A stretch of 32,718 nucleotides of DNA from Chitinophagaceae bacterium UBA2791 (GTDB taxonomy: Bacteria; Bacteroidota; Bacteroidia; Chitinophagales; Chitinophagaceae). Position numbers and translations under genes: made by a program. Below are positions 7,564-16,048 of this stretch, piece by piece (within the stretch, counting starts at the first letter, position 1; the number at the start of each line of letters is the position of its first letter). Under the pieces are notes generated by a model. That model was not told the origin of the DNA and ran no database searches. It saw nothing but the letters and a program-made list of their open reading frames with translations. The DNA lies in contig DEHV01000067.1 in NCBI GenBank assembly GCA_002352105.1, positions 65,150 to 97,867 of the forward strand, read 5' to 3'.

Positions 7564-8991
7564 TCAGCATTCTTTTAGTCCCAGCGGAACCTGTAGCGCC
7601 AGTCCGCCTTCAGCCGTTTCCTTGTATTTGAAGTTCATGTCTTTTGCCGTGTCCCACATGGTGTTGATTACGGCGTCGAGGGATACTTTGGCAAAATCGG
7701 GCGTGCTTTGCAGCGCCAGTTGAGAAGCAGTGATGGCTTTAATGGCGCCCATGGTATTGCGCTCAATGCAGGGGATCTGCACCAGTCCTCCTATGGGATC
7801 GCAGGTCATGCCCAGGTGATGCTCCATCGCGATTTCCGCAGCCATCAGGGCCTGCCGTTGCGTTCCGCCGAAGGCTTCGGTAAGCCCTGCGGCCGCCATC
7901 GCCGAAGACACGCCGATCTCCGCCTGGCACCCGCCCATGGCGGCCGAGATGGTCGCGCCTTTTTTAAAGATGCTTCCTATTTCGGACGCGGTAAGCAGGA
8001 ACTGCAGGATCTTATCCTCCCGGTCGCCCCCGTTAAACAGCACAAAATATTGCAGTACCGCGGGGATCACTCCCGCCGCGCCGTTGGTGGGGGCGGTCAC
8101 TACCCTTCCGAAAGAAGCATTCTCCTCATTCACCGCCAGCGCAAAACAGCTCACCCAGTCGAGAATATATTTAAAATCACTTCCTCCCTGCCGGATCGCT
8201 TCCACCCAGCTATCGTAATCATGATAGGTTTTTCCGCGCAATAATTTCCTGCACAATTCCGCCGCCCTTCGCTTGACGCCCAGTCCCCCCGGCAGGGAGC
8301 CGCCGGTGTTACAGCCGCGGAACATACATTCCTTCATCACCTGCCAGATATTGAGCAAACCGGCTTTTGTTTCCTGCTCGTCGCGCCAGGCATTTTCATT
8401 CTCCATCACCACCTCGCTGATGCTTAAACCCGTTTTCCGGCACCAATGGAGAATATCGTCTGCGTTATCAATCGGAAAAGGCAATTGCACAGAAGAACTA
8501 TCGGAAGGCGCCTGACCCTCCTTCACAACAAAACCGCCTCCCACAGAATAGTATGTCTCGGCCAGTTGGTCGCCATTGCGCAGGATCGCCAGAAAGGTCA
8601 GGGCATTCGGATGAAAGGGCAGCGATTCGGAAACAAGGAATTCGATGTCTTCCTTCGGATCGAAGTCCACTTCATGCCTTCCCTGAAGCAATAATTTTTT
8701 CATTTCGCGGATATCGTTTATCCGGGAGGGTATGCTGCTAACGTCAACGGTTACCGGATCCGCGCCGCCCAATCCCAACTGAACCGCCAGGTCTGTGCCG
8801 TGGCCGATGCCCGTTTTGGCGAGGGATCCATATAACAATACCCTTACGGACAGTACCTCCTGCAGCCGGTTCCCCGACTCCAGGAATGCAAGGAACCGTT
8901 GCGCGGCGCGCCAGGGTCCCAGGGTATGGGAACTGGAAGGACCGACGCCTATTTTAAAGATATCAAATATGGAAATGGACTCGTGCGGCAA
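7564..8991 (-). CDS. sdaA: L-serine ammonia-lyase (single-chain, iron-sulfur type)
   Basis: This enzyme deaminates L-serine to pyruvate and ammonia using an oxygen-sensitive [4Fe-4S] cluster, in the cytoplasm. An N-terminal beta domain carries the family signature GVGPSSSHTLGPWRAA. The alpha domain has FRGCNTGGSLPGGL, GGCQAEIGVSSAMAAAG and CDPIGGLVQIPCIERN, which contain the likely cluster cysteines. I place the start at the TTG at 8989-8991, giving 475 residues beginning MPHESISIF, close to the usual family N-terminus. A longer in-frame TTG start at 9016-9018 exists. However, a perfect -7 box (9005-9012) lies between the two, so the longer form would begin upstream of its own promoter. The gene converges on mqnE with a 7-nt gap. 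Confidence 0.93.
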   Translation of the reverse strand: MPHESISIFDIFKIGVGPSSSHTLGPWRAAQRFLAFLESGNRLQEVLSVRVLLYGSLAKTGIGHGTDLAVQLGLGGADPVTVDVSSIPSRINDIREMKKLLLQGRHEVDFDPKEDIEFLVSESLPFHPNALTFLAILRNGDQLAETYYSVGGGFVVKEGQAPSDSSSVQLPFPIDNADDILHWCRKTGLSISEVVMENENAWRDEQETKAGLLNIWQVMKECMFRGCNTGGSLPGGLGVKRRAAELCRKLLRGKTYHDYDSWVEAIRQGGSDFKYILDWVSCFALAVNEENASFGRVVTAPTNGAAGVIPAVLQYFVLFNGGDREDKILQFLLTASEIGSIFKKGATISAAMGGCQAEIGVSSAMAAAGLTEAFGGTQRQALMAAEIAMEHHLGMTCDPIGGLVQIPCIERNTMGAIKAITASQLALQSTPDFAKVSLDAVINTMWDTAKDMNFKYKETAEGGLALQVPLGLKEC

Positions 8992-9004
8992 AATCTGTTT
9001 TCTG

Positions 9005-9012
9005 CAAAGGTA
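9005..9012 (-). promoter_or_regulatory. -7 promoter box of sdaA
   Basis: Read on the minus strand this is TACCTTTG, a perfect TAnnTTTG. It lies 13 nt before the TTG start at 8991 and downstream of the alternative TTG at 9018, so it decides between the two starts. Confidence 0.55.
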
Positions 9013-9122
9013 GAACAAAACTAAACATCGGCGGATCGCGAAGAAAGAGCGGCGCCAACATCAGTAAGATGAACAGGTCGTCAACGAAAGAAGGACATTT
9101 GCCCGGGGCTCCCGGTATCCGC

Positions 9123-9626
9123 TTAATATGTTGAAAAATTCGCTAAAATAATATCAAAATCCAATATTGATTCCGCGGGAATGATGATCTCATCATCATT
9201 GTTTCTGATATCCTTGCTGCCATATCCCAGGCTCGGCGGAATAAACAACCTGATCTGGCCTCCTTTACGTATCAGCGGAATTCCCTGTTTCCAACCATCA
9301 ATAAGAGAGCCCAGTACAAATATGGCCTGACTCTGCTGATCAAAAATAAAACCGTCGGTCCGGCGGCCCGTATAGGATATGGCTATCTCGGAACAAAGCC
9401 CTACGCTGTCCGTGCCCGTGCCAGGGTTCACTATTTTGTAATACATGCCGCTGCTGTGCTTGATAGCATCATTTATATTTTTATCGGTCAGGTACTGAAG
9501 AACGGCTTCCTGTTCGCTGACCGGCGCCACATTACGGGTGTTGACATAGGGGCATTTCATTTCTTTTTTCAGGCAGCCTGTCAACACCAGCGCAAGGGAA
9601 AAAAGGCTCAGGGCAATTTTTAGCAT
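9123..9626 (-). CDS. FKBP-type peptidyl-prolyl isomerase lipoprotein
   Basis: This is a predicted envelope-located cis-trans prolyl isomerase that helps fold secreted proteins. The 167-residue product starts with a lipoprotein signal ending in the lipobox L-T-G-C, with Cys18 as the lipidated residue. Residues from about 80 to 165 form an FKBP domain: EIAISYTGRRTDG at the start, then FVLGSLIDGWKQGIPL, then the conserved IPPSLGYGS and a final strand LDFDIIL. The active-site tryptophan of the WKQGIP segment is present. Single-domain FKBP lipoproteins are common in Bacteroidota, often in several copies. It has its own promoter box at 9686-9693. It lies between sdaA and a small membrane protein, with no clear functional link to either. 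Confidence 0.9.
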   Translation of the reverse strand: MLKIALSLFSLALVLTGCLKKEMKCPYVNTRNVAPVSEQEAVLQYLTDKNINDAIKHSSGMYYKIVNPGTGTDSVGLCSEIAISYTGRRTDGFIFDQQSQAIFVLGSLIDGWKQGIPLIRKGGQIRLFIPPSLGYGSKDIRNNDDEIIIPAESILDFDIILANFSTY

Positions 9627-9685
9627 GGGATCATTTTTATGAATAGATGACGGGCCCTTTGATTTATACGAGCTACCGCCAAATG

Positions 9686-9693
9686 CAAATATA
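9686..9693 (-). promoter_or_regulatory. -7 promoter box of the FKBP lipoprotein gene
   Basis: The minus strand reads TATATTTG, a perfect -7 match, 59 nt before the ATG at 9626. A TTG on the same strand at 9714-9712 sits 18 nt upstream and could be the -33 element. Confidence 0.6.
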
Positions 9694-9734
9694 TAAAACA
9701 GAATCCTGAACCAATGATTACCCGCGGGCGAAAA

Positions 9735-10067
9735 TCATTTCTTCGATTTTGCTTTCAATTCCTTGTACTGCTGGTTTTTCATATCCCATTTATGGCGTTG
9801 GTGGACAATGGCAACAAATACCGCGATGATCACCCCGATGATGATCATCAGCAGGGGGCTGAGTTCGGTATTTGCAACCATATCCGCTCGTTTGTACCAG
9901 AACCTTCCGGTAAAAAGTATGATGAATATGGGAATGGTAAAAAGCATCCCTACCGGAAGCCCCCGCAGGATCTGATAGCCTATTTTCGCTTCTTTATCGC
10001 GGTTGGCTTCCCAATAATCCACAAATAATTGTTCTTTTTCGTCCAACATGTAAATAAAACCCGTCAT
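9735..10067 (-). CDS. Small two-helix membrane protein, function unknown
   Basis: I do not recognise a named family. The product is up to 110 residues: a charged N-terminal segment (DEKEQLFVDYWEANRDKE), two predicted membrane helices at about residues 36-55 and 70-90, and a lysine-rich tail ending ELKAKSKK. The layout suggests an inner-membrane protein with both ends in the cytoplasm. Two starts are possible: 10067 (MTGFIY...) and 10049 (MLDEKEQ...). The perfect promoter box TAATTTTG at 10081-10088 allows either. It is divergent from the HU/CCDC81-like gene and upstream of the FKBP gene on the same strand. The spacing and a separate FKBP promoter argue against strict co-transcription. Confidence 0.75.
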   Translation of the reverse strand: MTGFIYMLDEKEQLFVDYWEANRDKEAKIGYQILRGLPVGMLFTIPIFIILFTGRFWYKRADMVANTELSPLLMIIIGVIIAVFVAIVHQRHKWDMKNQQYKELKAKSKK

Positions 10068-10080
10068 TTAGCGTTAACAG

Positions 10081-10088
10081 CAAAATTA
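10081..10088 (-). promoter_or_regulatory. -7 promoter box of the small membrane protein gene
   Basis: The minus strand reads TAATTTTG, a perfect TAnnTTTG. It ends 13 nt before the ATG at 10067. The short palindrome CCGAT-ttgtg-ATCGG (10089-10103) directly abuts its upstream side and could be an operator in this divergent region. Confidence 0.5.
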
Positions 10089-10171
10089 CCGATTTGTGAT
10101 CGGATAGGCATCAGCCCTTTTGGATAAAACAATTGATCATTAATCTTTAACTTGCGTTAAACCGGGATATT

Positions 10172-11092
10172 TTGAAGCTATCTTCCTTATTTGCCAAGTA
10201 TTTGTATCAGCATAAACAGTTAAAGCTACCGGGCATAGGCATTTTTAGCATTGACCCCGCAGTGGCGATACCTGAATTCTCGGACAAAAACATCGCCGAT
10301 TTTATCCAGCAGATAAAATTTGATCCCAAACCGGTATACCAGGCAGACGAGGAATTTATTGCATTCATCCAGAAGGAAACGGGCAAAATGAAACCCCTGG
10401 CCGAGTCCGACCTTGATTCATTTTTAAACGACGGTAAAACGTTGCTGAACCTTGACAAGCCCTTTCAGTTGGAAGGGATAGGATATTTGCTGAAGACCCG
10501 GTCGGAAGGATATGTGTTTACCCCGGGCGAACCCCTGCTAGACCGGGTGGAAGGTTATTTTGGCGATACCGGCAAGGAGGAGACGCCGAGAAAAGGCTCT
10601 ATCTATGCCGATGACGCGCCGGCAGAAGGAAACAGCGCGCGTAAATGGCTTATTGCCGCCAGCATCGTTGCCGGGATAGCCCTGGTCATCTGGGGAGGAT
10701 ATGCAGTATACAATCACAATAGCGCCGATGCATCTTTCCCCTCCGGCGGGATGGGTTCGCCTGAGCAGATCGCCCCGCTGAGCGCAGCAGATTCTACTGC
10801 CGTAGCAGGCGACTCTTCTGCCTTGGATAGTAAGGCAATTGCAGCGCAGGCATCTGCCGCAGGGCAGGGCAGTTATAAATTCATCATAGAAAGAACAAAC
10901 AGGCTTTCGAGGGCTACCAAAAGATACGACCAGTTAAAATCGTATTTTATGGACATCCGGATGGACACCAAAGACTCCCTGACCTACGACCTGTTCTTCA
11001 TCATTCCCGCGCAGCCTTCCGACACGTCAAAGATCAAGGACTCCCTGAAAGTATTGTATGGCTCAAAACAGGTGCTGGTCGCCAATCCATAA
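10172..11092 (+). CDS. CCDC81-like HU-domain protein with membrane anchor and SPOR-like C-terminus
   Basis: This belongs to a Bacteroidota family with N-terminal HU-like domains related to CCDC81 and, commonly, a C-terminal SPOR-like domain. The 306 residues show two small N-terminal HU-like modules (about 1-60 and 60-130, the second with FQLEGIGYLLKT), a linker, and one membrane helix at about 158-180. A Ser/Ala-rich periplasmic linker follows, then a 70-residue C-terminal domain (about 234-306) that resembles SPOR. The expected topology places the HU part in the cytoplasm and the C-terminal part in the periplasm, possibly at peptidoglycan. The start is a TTG at 10172; an in-frame stop at 10148-10150 excludes longer forms and no earlier ATG exists. 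A variant -7 box (TAACTTG, 10148-10154) precedes it. The HU and SPOR assignments are from pattern recognition. Confidence 0.8.
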   Translation: MKLSSLFAKYLYQHKQLKLPGIGIFSIDPAVAIPEFSDKNIADFIQQIKFDPKPVYQADEEFIAFIQKETGKMKPLAESDLDSFLNDGKTLLNLDKPFQLEGIGYLLKTRSEGYVFTPGEPLLDRVEGYFGDTGKEETPRKGSIYADDAPAEGNSARKWLIAASIVAGIALVIWGGYAVYNHNSADASFPSGGMGSPEQIAPLSAADSTAVAGDSSALDSKAIAAQASAAGQGSYKFIIERTNRLSRATKRYDQLKSYFMDIRMDTKDSLTYDLFFIIPAQPSDTSKIKDSLKVLYGSKQVLVANP

Positions 11093-11270
11093 AAATATTC
11101 CGGGGATCGCCGAACAGGCAAAGAAAGACTCCATGAAACCGGTCCCTACGCTCCGCTTGCTTGACCGCAGGGGCCAATACGCAACATTTATAAAGCTACC
11201 GGCGGGATATAGCCCGTATTAAGAAGTCCGATTTCAGTTTAGAGTTAACGGGTTCAGCGGGGGAGCGGGC

Positions 11271-13673
11271 TCAGCTCAGCGCCAGGTCAAGCGTCTGCTG
11301 CAAGGTCTTCACATAATGAAATTTCATTCCTTTGATAAAGGAAGGATCGATATCCTCGATATCTTTTTGGTTTTGCCAGCACAGGATGATCTCCCTCAAT
11401 CCTGCTCTCTTGGCCGCGAGGATCTTTTCCTTTATCCCGCCCACGGGCAGCACCTGCCCCCTTAATGTGATCTCGCCCGTCATACCCAGGTAGGGTCGCA
11501 CCTTTCTCCCGGTAAATGCCGATGCCATGGCGGTCAGCATGGTAACCCCGGCGCTGGGGCCGTCCTTAGGCACGGCGCCTTCCGGCACATGCACATGCGT
11601 TGTTTTTTTAAGGAATACTTCGGGATCAATATTTAATTTCCGGGCATTCGACTGGAGATAGGTCAGCGCGGTGGCAGCGCTTTCTTTCATCACGTTGCCG
11701 AGGTTGCCGGTGAGTTTAAGCTCGCCCTTGCCCTCGCTCAGGCTTGTCTCTACAAACAATATATCCCCGCCTACATAGGTCCAGGCCAGGCCGACGGCTA
11801 CGCCCGGCATATTGGCCGTCTTATACATTTCATTGTTGTATTTGGGCTTGCCCAGTATCCGCTCAATATCGGAAAGGGAAACGGACGCCTTGATCCTGTT
11901 CTTCATGGCAAACTCCTTCGCCTCGAAGCGCATGATCGCCGCAATGTAGCGGTCCAGCTCGCGCACCCCGCTTTCGCGGGTGTAATCCTGGATGATCTTC
12001 TCTATTATCTTATCGCCGATCTTAAACTTCATGTTTTTCAACCCATGCGCTTCTTTTTGTTTGGGGATAAGATGCCGCCTGGCGATCTCCACTTTTTCCT
12101 CCACCGCATACCCGCTCAGGTAGATCACTTCAAGCCTGTCGCGCAAAGCGGGCTGTATGTTATTGATATCATTTGCGGTGGCGATGAACAATACCTTGCT
12201 CAGATCATATTCCAGTTCGAGGTAGTTGTCGTAGAAGCTGTTGTTCTGTTCGGGGTCAAGCACTTCAAGCAATGCGGAAGAAGGGTCTCCCCGCATATCA
12301 TGCCCCACCTTGTCTATCTCGTCGAGGATCATCACCGGGTTGGACGATTTGATCTTGCGGATGGACTGGATGATCCTGCCGGGCATCGCGCCGATATAGG
12401 TTTTCCGATGCCCCCTTATCTCGCTCTCATCATGGAGTCCGCCCAGGCTAAGCCTGACATACTTGCGGCCGATCGCGCTGGCAATGCTCCGTCCAAGCGA
12501 TGTTTTACCTATGCCCGGGGGGCCTACAAAACAAAGGATCGGGCTTTTCATATCGCCCTTTAGCTTCAAGACCGCCAGGTACTCCAGTATGCGCTCCTTC
12601 ACTTTCGTCATGCCATAGTGGTCCTGGTCGAGTATTTTTTTTGCTTTTTTAAGATCGTAGGAATCCTCGGTATAATCCTCCCAGGGAAGATCAAGCATGA
12701 GGTCGAGATGATTGTACACCACGGAGTAATCAGGCGTTGTGGGATGCATTCTTTCCAGCTTCTCCACGCCTTTTTTAAACATCTCCATTGCCGCAGGAGG
12801 CCATTTTTTGGATTCGGCCTTCTTCTGCATTTCCTTTACTTCCTTCTCATTATTATCTCCTCCCAGCTCGTCCTTTATACTTTTCAATTGCTGCTGCAAA
12901 AAGTATTCGCGCTGCTGCTTATCCAGCTCCGTCTTTGTTTTGGTGGTCACCTTGTTCTTCAACTCCGCAAATTGCAGCTCCCTCTGAAGCAATTGCATCA
13001 GCAGGTCGGCCCTTGCCTGGATGCTATTGAGCTCGAGCAACTTTTGCTTTTCGACCAGTTCCGTATTCAGATTGCTGGAAATAAAATGGATCAGGAAGGA
13101 ACGATTCTCTATGTTTTTCAGGATCAGCCCCGCTTCCGAAGGGATATTGGGCGATAGCTGAATGATCTGTGCGGCGAGATCCCTGATATTTGCGACGTAG
13201 GCCTCAAAATCCTGGTCTTTGGGCGCTTCTTCCTCTTCCAACGCTTCCACCATAGCCTTAAAATAAGGGTCTTCCGACAATATCTGTCCAATCCTGAATC
13301 TTTTTTTTCCCTGTATGATCACGGTCGTGCCGCCATCCGGCATTTTTATCAGTTTCACGATACGGGCGATGGTGCCGATATCTTCCAGGTCCTTGGTAGA
13401 GGGCTCTTCCACCTCGCTGTCCTTCTGCGCCACCACCCCTATCAACTTGTCTGCCTTATACGCTTCATTCACGGCATTGATGCTTTTGTCCCTACCCACG
13501 GTGATCGGCAGCACTACGCCGGGAAAAAGAACGGTATTCCTTAACGGCAACAAGGGGAGTTCGGCAGGTATGGCAATTTGCTGTTCGTTTTCGCTATCAT
13601 TCTCATTGATGGGGATTATGGGAATAAAATCCATCTCGTCTTCCGCATTCAATAAATATCCAGATACTTTCAT
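11271..13673 (-). CDS. lon: ATP-dependent endopeptidase La (Lon protease)
   Basis: Lon is a cytoplasmic AAA+ serine protease that degrades misfolded and short-lived regulatory proteins. The 800-residue length is typical. An N-terminal substrate-binding LON domain begins LPLLPLRNTVLFPG near residue 40, followed by a coiled-coil linker rich in Lys, Glu and Gln. The AAA+ module has Walker A GPPGIGKT with Lys390 and Walker B LDE at 450-452. The protease domain has catalytic Ser707 in PKDGPSAG and Lys750 in GGIKEK; the 43-residue spacing equals that of E. coli Ser679 and Lys722. A near-consensus promoter box (TTATTTTG on the minus strand, 13692-13699) lies 18 nt upstream. The nearest upstream gene on the same strand ends in a terminator, so lon is probably monocistronic. 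Confidence 0.98.
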   Translation of the reverse strand: MKVSGYLLNAEDEMDFIPIIPINENDSENEQQIAIPAELPLLPLRNTVLFPGVVLPITVGRDKSINAVNEAYKADKLIGVVAQKDSEVEEPSTKDLEDIGTIARIVKLIKMPDGGTTVIIQGKKRFRIGQILSEDPYFKAMVEALEEEEAPKDQDFEAYVANIRDLAAQIIQLSPNIPSEAGLILKNIENRSFLIHFISSNLNTELVEKQKLLELNSIQARADLLMQLLQRELQFAELKNKVTTKTKTELDKQQREYFLQQQLKSIKDELGGDNNEKEVKEMQKKAESKKWPPAAMEMFKKGVEKLERMHPTTPDYSVVYNHLDLMLDLPWEDYTEDSYDLKKAKKILDQDHYGMTKVKERILEYLAVLKLKGDMKSPILCFVGPPGIGKTSLGRSIASAIGRKYVRLSLGGLHDESEIRGHRKTYIGAMPGRIIQSIRKIKSSNPVMILDEIDKVGHDMRGDPSSALLEVLDPEQNNSFYDNYLELEYDLSKVLFIATANDINNIQPALRDRLEVIYLSGYAVEEKVEIARRHLIPKQKEAHGLKNMKFKIGDKIIEKIIQDYTRESGVRELDRYIAAIMRFEAKEFAMKNRIKASVSLSDIERILGKPKYNNEMYKTANMPGVAVGLAWTYVGGDILFVETSLSEGKGELKLTGNLGNVMKESAATALTYLQSNARKLNIDPEVFLKKTTHVHVPEGAVPKDGPSAGVTMLTAMASAFTGRKVRPYLGMTGEITLRGQVLPVGGIKEKILAAKRAGLREIILCWQNQKDIEDIDPSFIKGMKFHYVKTLQQTLDLALS

Positions 13674-13810
13674 ATTCCTGTTTAGCTATGACAAAATAAC
13701 ATTTCCTGTCTAAATAATGGTAATATTTCAGGGAATGGATAATATGTCAAGTTTGGCGCCAAGGCGTTTAAGGTTCTTAAATGTCAGTCGACATGCGGCC
13801 GGGTCGTATT

Positions 13811-13843
13811 TAAAAAAAGAGCGGCTCAGGTTATGAGCCGCTC
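13811..13843 (-). terminator. Rho-independent terminator of the outer-membrane barrel gene
   Basis: GAGCGGCTCA (13819-13828) and TGAGCCGCTC (13834-13843) form a perfect 10-bp stem with a 5-nt loop. On the minus strand the stem is followed by a run of seven T (13812-13818). It lies 105 nt after the stop of the barrel gene and just upstream of the lon promoter, so it separates the two units. Confidence 0.88.
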
Positions 13844-13947
13844 CCATCGTTATGTATCTATTGATTTGGCCTCTGATCCGGCCTCGAAAAAATTTTCATT
13901 CTACCGGGCAGGCCTGCTTGCTATCCGTTAGCAGGTATCGCCAGGCA

Positions 13948-14538
13948 TCAGATGATCCTAAAGCCAACATATAACTGAAAACCGTTATTTCTCCATTTAT
14001 CGACATCCCTGATCTCGCTGATATTGGACAAGCCCAGCGCGTATCTCCCGCCGACCTTCATGCTGCCGATGTTTACCTGGACGCCGCCAAGAAGAGAAAA
14101 ATCGCCGGACTTGAACGCCTCTTTTCCATTTTGCAGCAGGTTATCATCTTTGTTTATGAGAATACCGAACTGCGGACCGGCCTGGAATGATATAAACTTG
14201 GCGGGCGTATAGCTCAACAGCAGGGGAATGCTGAGATAATCCAGCTTCACTCCTTTTAATTCGGAAAGCCCCTCGTCGTAGAGGTCTTTAAACCGCTGCG
14301 AAACGACCGTCTGCGACTGGTTCCATATCAACTCGGGTTGAATGCCCCATTTTTTGGAAAAATTGATCTCTGCAAAGGCTCCGCCATTGTAACCGTGGCG
14401 AAACTCATTGCTGAAAGCCTTCCCCTCGATTTTATTAATATTCGCGCCGCCCTTAAACCCCGCGTGGAAGCTTTGAGCAAAGCCTGCAGCGCCGATCATC
14501 ATCAAGAAGATGAACACGGAGAAGAATATCTTTTTCAT
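13948..14538 (-). CDS. Outer-membrane beta-barrel protein (PorT-like family)
   Basis: This is a predicted small outer-membrane barrel. The 196-residue product has a standard signal peptide (MKKIFFSVFIFL..., cleavage near AQS at about residue 22). It continues with alternating beta strands: FHAGFKGGANIN, GYNGGAFAEINF, WGIQPELIWNQ, LDYLSIPLLLSY, ISFQAGPQFGILI, and a final strand FQLYVGFRII. This repeating pattern and the aromatic-rich ending are typical of the PorT/outer-membrane-barrel families of Bacteroidota. Family members have diverse roles, so no specific function is assigned. It is the first gene before a strong terminator on the minus strand. A 7-bp GC-rich hairpin lies in the gap upstream. 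Confidence 0.87.
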   Translation of the reverse strand: MKKIFFSVFIFLMMIGAAGFAQSFHAGFKGGANINKIEGKAFSNEFRHGYNGGAFAEINFSKKWGIQPELIWNQSQTVVSQRFKDLYDEGLSELKGVKLDYLSIPLLLSYTPAKFISFQAGPQFGILINKDDNLLQNGKEAFKSGDFSLLGGVQVNIGSMKVGGRYALGLSNISEIRDVDKWRNNGFQLYVGFRII

Positions 14539-14704
14539 ACGACAACTATTTTGAGATGAAGAAATAGGAAGTCAACATATATGCCACTCATATACAATAG
14601 CCTGTTAAATCGGGTGCGGAGTAAAGCATACACAATAAAACAAAGGCGGCCTTGATAGCTGTTTTCAGGAAGGAACGGAGCGTCAAAACGTTTCTTATCT
14701 GATC

Positions 14705-14721
14705 CCTGCGCAACGCGCAGG
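14705..14721. other. GC-rich hairpin between metallophosphoesterase and barrel genes
   Basis: CCTGCGC (14705-14711) and GCGCAGG (14715-14721) form a perfect 7-bp stem with a 3-nt loop, 22 nt past the metallophosphoesterase stop. A T-rich run follows only on the plus strand, where no gene ends. On the minus strand it could still be a weak terminator or an mRNA-stabilising end. Confidence 0.35.
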
Positions 14722-14742
14722 TTTAACTTCCCAGGCTTATCG

Positions 14743-15990
14743 TCATGTTAAATTGATCACCGTGATCTCCGGCAGGATGCCTACCCTCCCCGGGTAACCG
14801 ATAAATCCGAACCCCCGGTTAACATATAGTTTCTGATCTTCTTCCTCGTATAATCCCGCCCACTGCTTGTACATATACTGAACAGGGCTCCATTTAAAGC
14901 CAGGGATCTCCACGCCGAACTGCATGCCGTGGGTATGGCCCGACAGGGTCAGGTCGATATCCTTATACTGGCTTCTCACTTCCGCATCCCAATGGCTGGG
15001 GTCGTGCGACAGGAGTATCTTAAACGGGACCTGTTCCGTTCCGGAGCAGGCATTGCTCAATTTGCCGTATTTGGGAAAGTTTCCCTTGGCGCTCCAGTTC
15101 TCCACGCCGATCAGCGCGATCTTTTCCTGTTCCCTTTCCAGCAGCACGTGTTCATTCATCAACAAGCGCCAGCCCATCTTTGCCTGCAATTCCCTAAGCC
15201 GTTGCAGGTTGTTTGATTTTTCCGTTTCGCTTTCCCAACGGATATAATCCCCATAATCGTGATTACCAAGGATGGAATACACGCCCATCGGCGCTTTTAA
15301 TTCGGCGAAGACATCCGCAAGCTCATCCATCTCCACCGCGCGGTCGTTGACCAGGTCGCCGGTAAACAGGATGAGATCGGGCTTTTCCTTCATTATTTTG
15401 GCCACCCCTTTTTTCACCGCTTTTTTATCGGCCAGGCTACCCGAATGGATATCCGAGATATGCACGATCTTCAGCCCCTTAAAAGCGGCGGGAAGGTTTT
15501 TAAACGCAAGCCGGAGACGAAAAATATGGTAGTTGTATTTATTGGTGAACCCATATATCATGGAGCTGAATAACCCCCCTCCCATGGCCAGGCCCAGCCA
15601 GCTTAAAAAAACCGAGCGGGTAATTCCCGAGGAGGTTTGGTTCACTTCCAGCGATGGATTGCTGAATAATTTGCTGATGATCCAGGTAGCGCCGCGCCGG
15701 ACATCATCCATGGCCAGGAACATAGACGCCAGCAACTTCGAGAAGAAGATGATCACCAGCATGGAAAAAAGGTAAGAGCGGGCTTCCCTTGGTAAGTTTT
15801 CGACCTTAAGATAAGGATAAGCAATAAGCGTGGCCGTTGTGATGACGGCAAGTATCCAGTAAACGCTGACCACCGTGGTCCTGACCCGGGGAGACGCCGC
15901 GGTAAGCGCCACTTTCACTGCCTGGAAAACATAAAAATCAAGAATAACCAGGATGACTATGATGGTCCAAAGAAAACCCGGATTGCGCAT
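14743..15990 (-). CDS. Membrane-anchored metallophosphoesterase
   Basis: This is a binuclear-metal phosphohydrolase fused to a membrane anchor. The first 150 residues hold about four hydrophobic helices (near 7-30, 40-60, 72-94 and 127-148). The calcineurin-like domain starts near residue 170. Metal-binding motifs appear in the correct order: Asp180 and His182 in SDIHSG, Asp212 in GDLVND, Asn243-His244 in LGNHDYG, then LLSHDPSHW and SGHTHGMQ. Related membrane-bound proteins (YkuE-like) act on phospholipid or lipid A-type substrates, but the substrate cannot be read here. The gene lies 58 nt downstream of the FMN reductase gene on the same strand and may be co-transcribed with it. Confidence 0.9.
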   Translation of the reverse strand: MRNPGFLWTIIVILVILDFYVFQAVKVALTAASPRVRTTVVSVYWILAVITTATLIAYPYLKVENLPREARSYLFSMLVIIFFSKLLASMFLAMDDVRRGATWIISKLFSNPSLEVNQTSSGITRSVFLSWLGLAMGGGLFSSMIYGFTNKYNYHIFRLRLAFKNLPAAFKGLKIVHISDIHSGSLADKKAVKKGVAKIMKEKPDLILFTGDLVNDRAVEMDELADVFAELKAPMGVYSILGNHDYGDYIRWESETEKSNNLQRLRELQAKMGWRLLMNEHVLLEREQEKIALIGVENWSAKGNFPKYGKLSNACSGTEQVPFKILLSHDPSHWDAEVRSQYKDIDLTLSGHTHGMQFGVEIPGFKWSPVQYMYKQWAGLYEEEDQKLYVNRGFGFIGYPGRVGILPEITVINLT

Positions 15991-16048
15991 GATGAAAAAT
16001 AGAATAGATTAGAACGGGAAAGTTCCGCGTTTTATCCTGTTTAAAAAG

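Noticed and set aside
11133..11222. Short 29-codon plus-strand frame after the HU/CCDC81-like gene
   Set aside because: Too short, no promoter box or family similarity that I recognise; it is likely chance.
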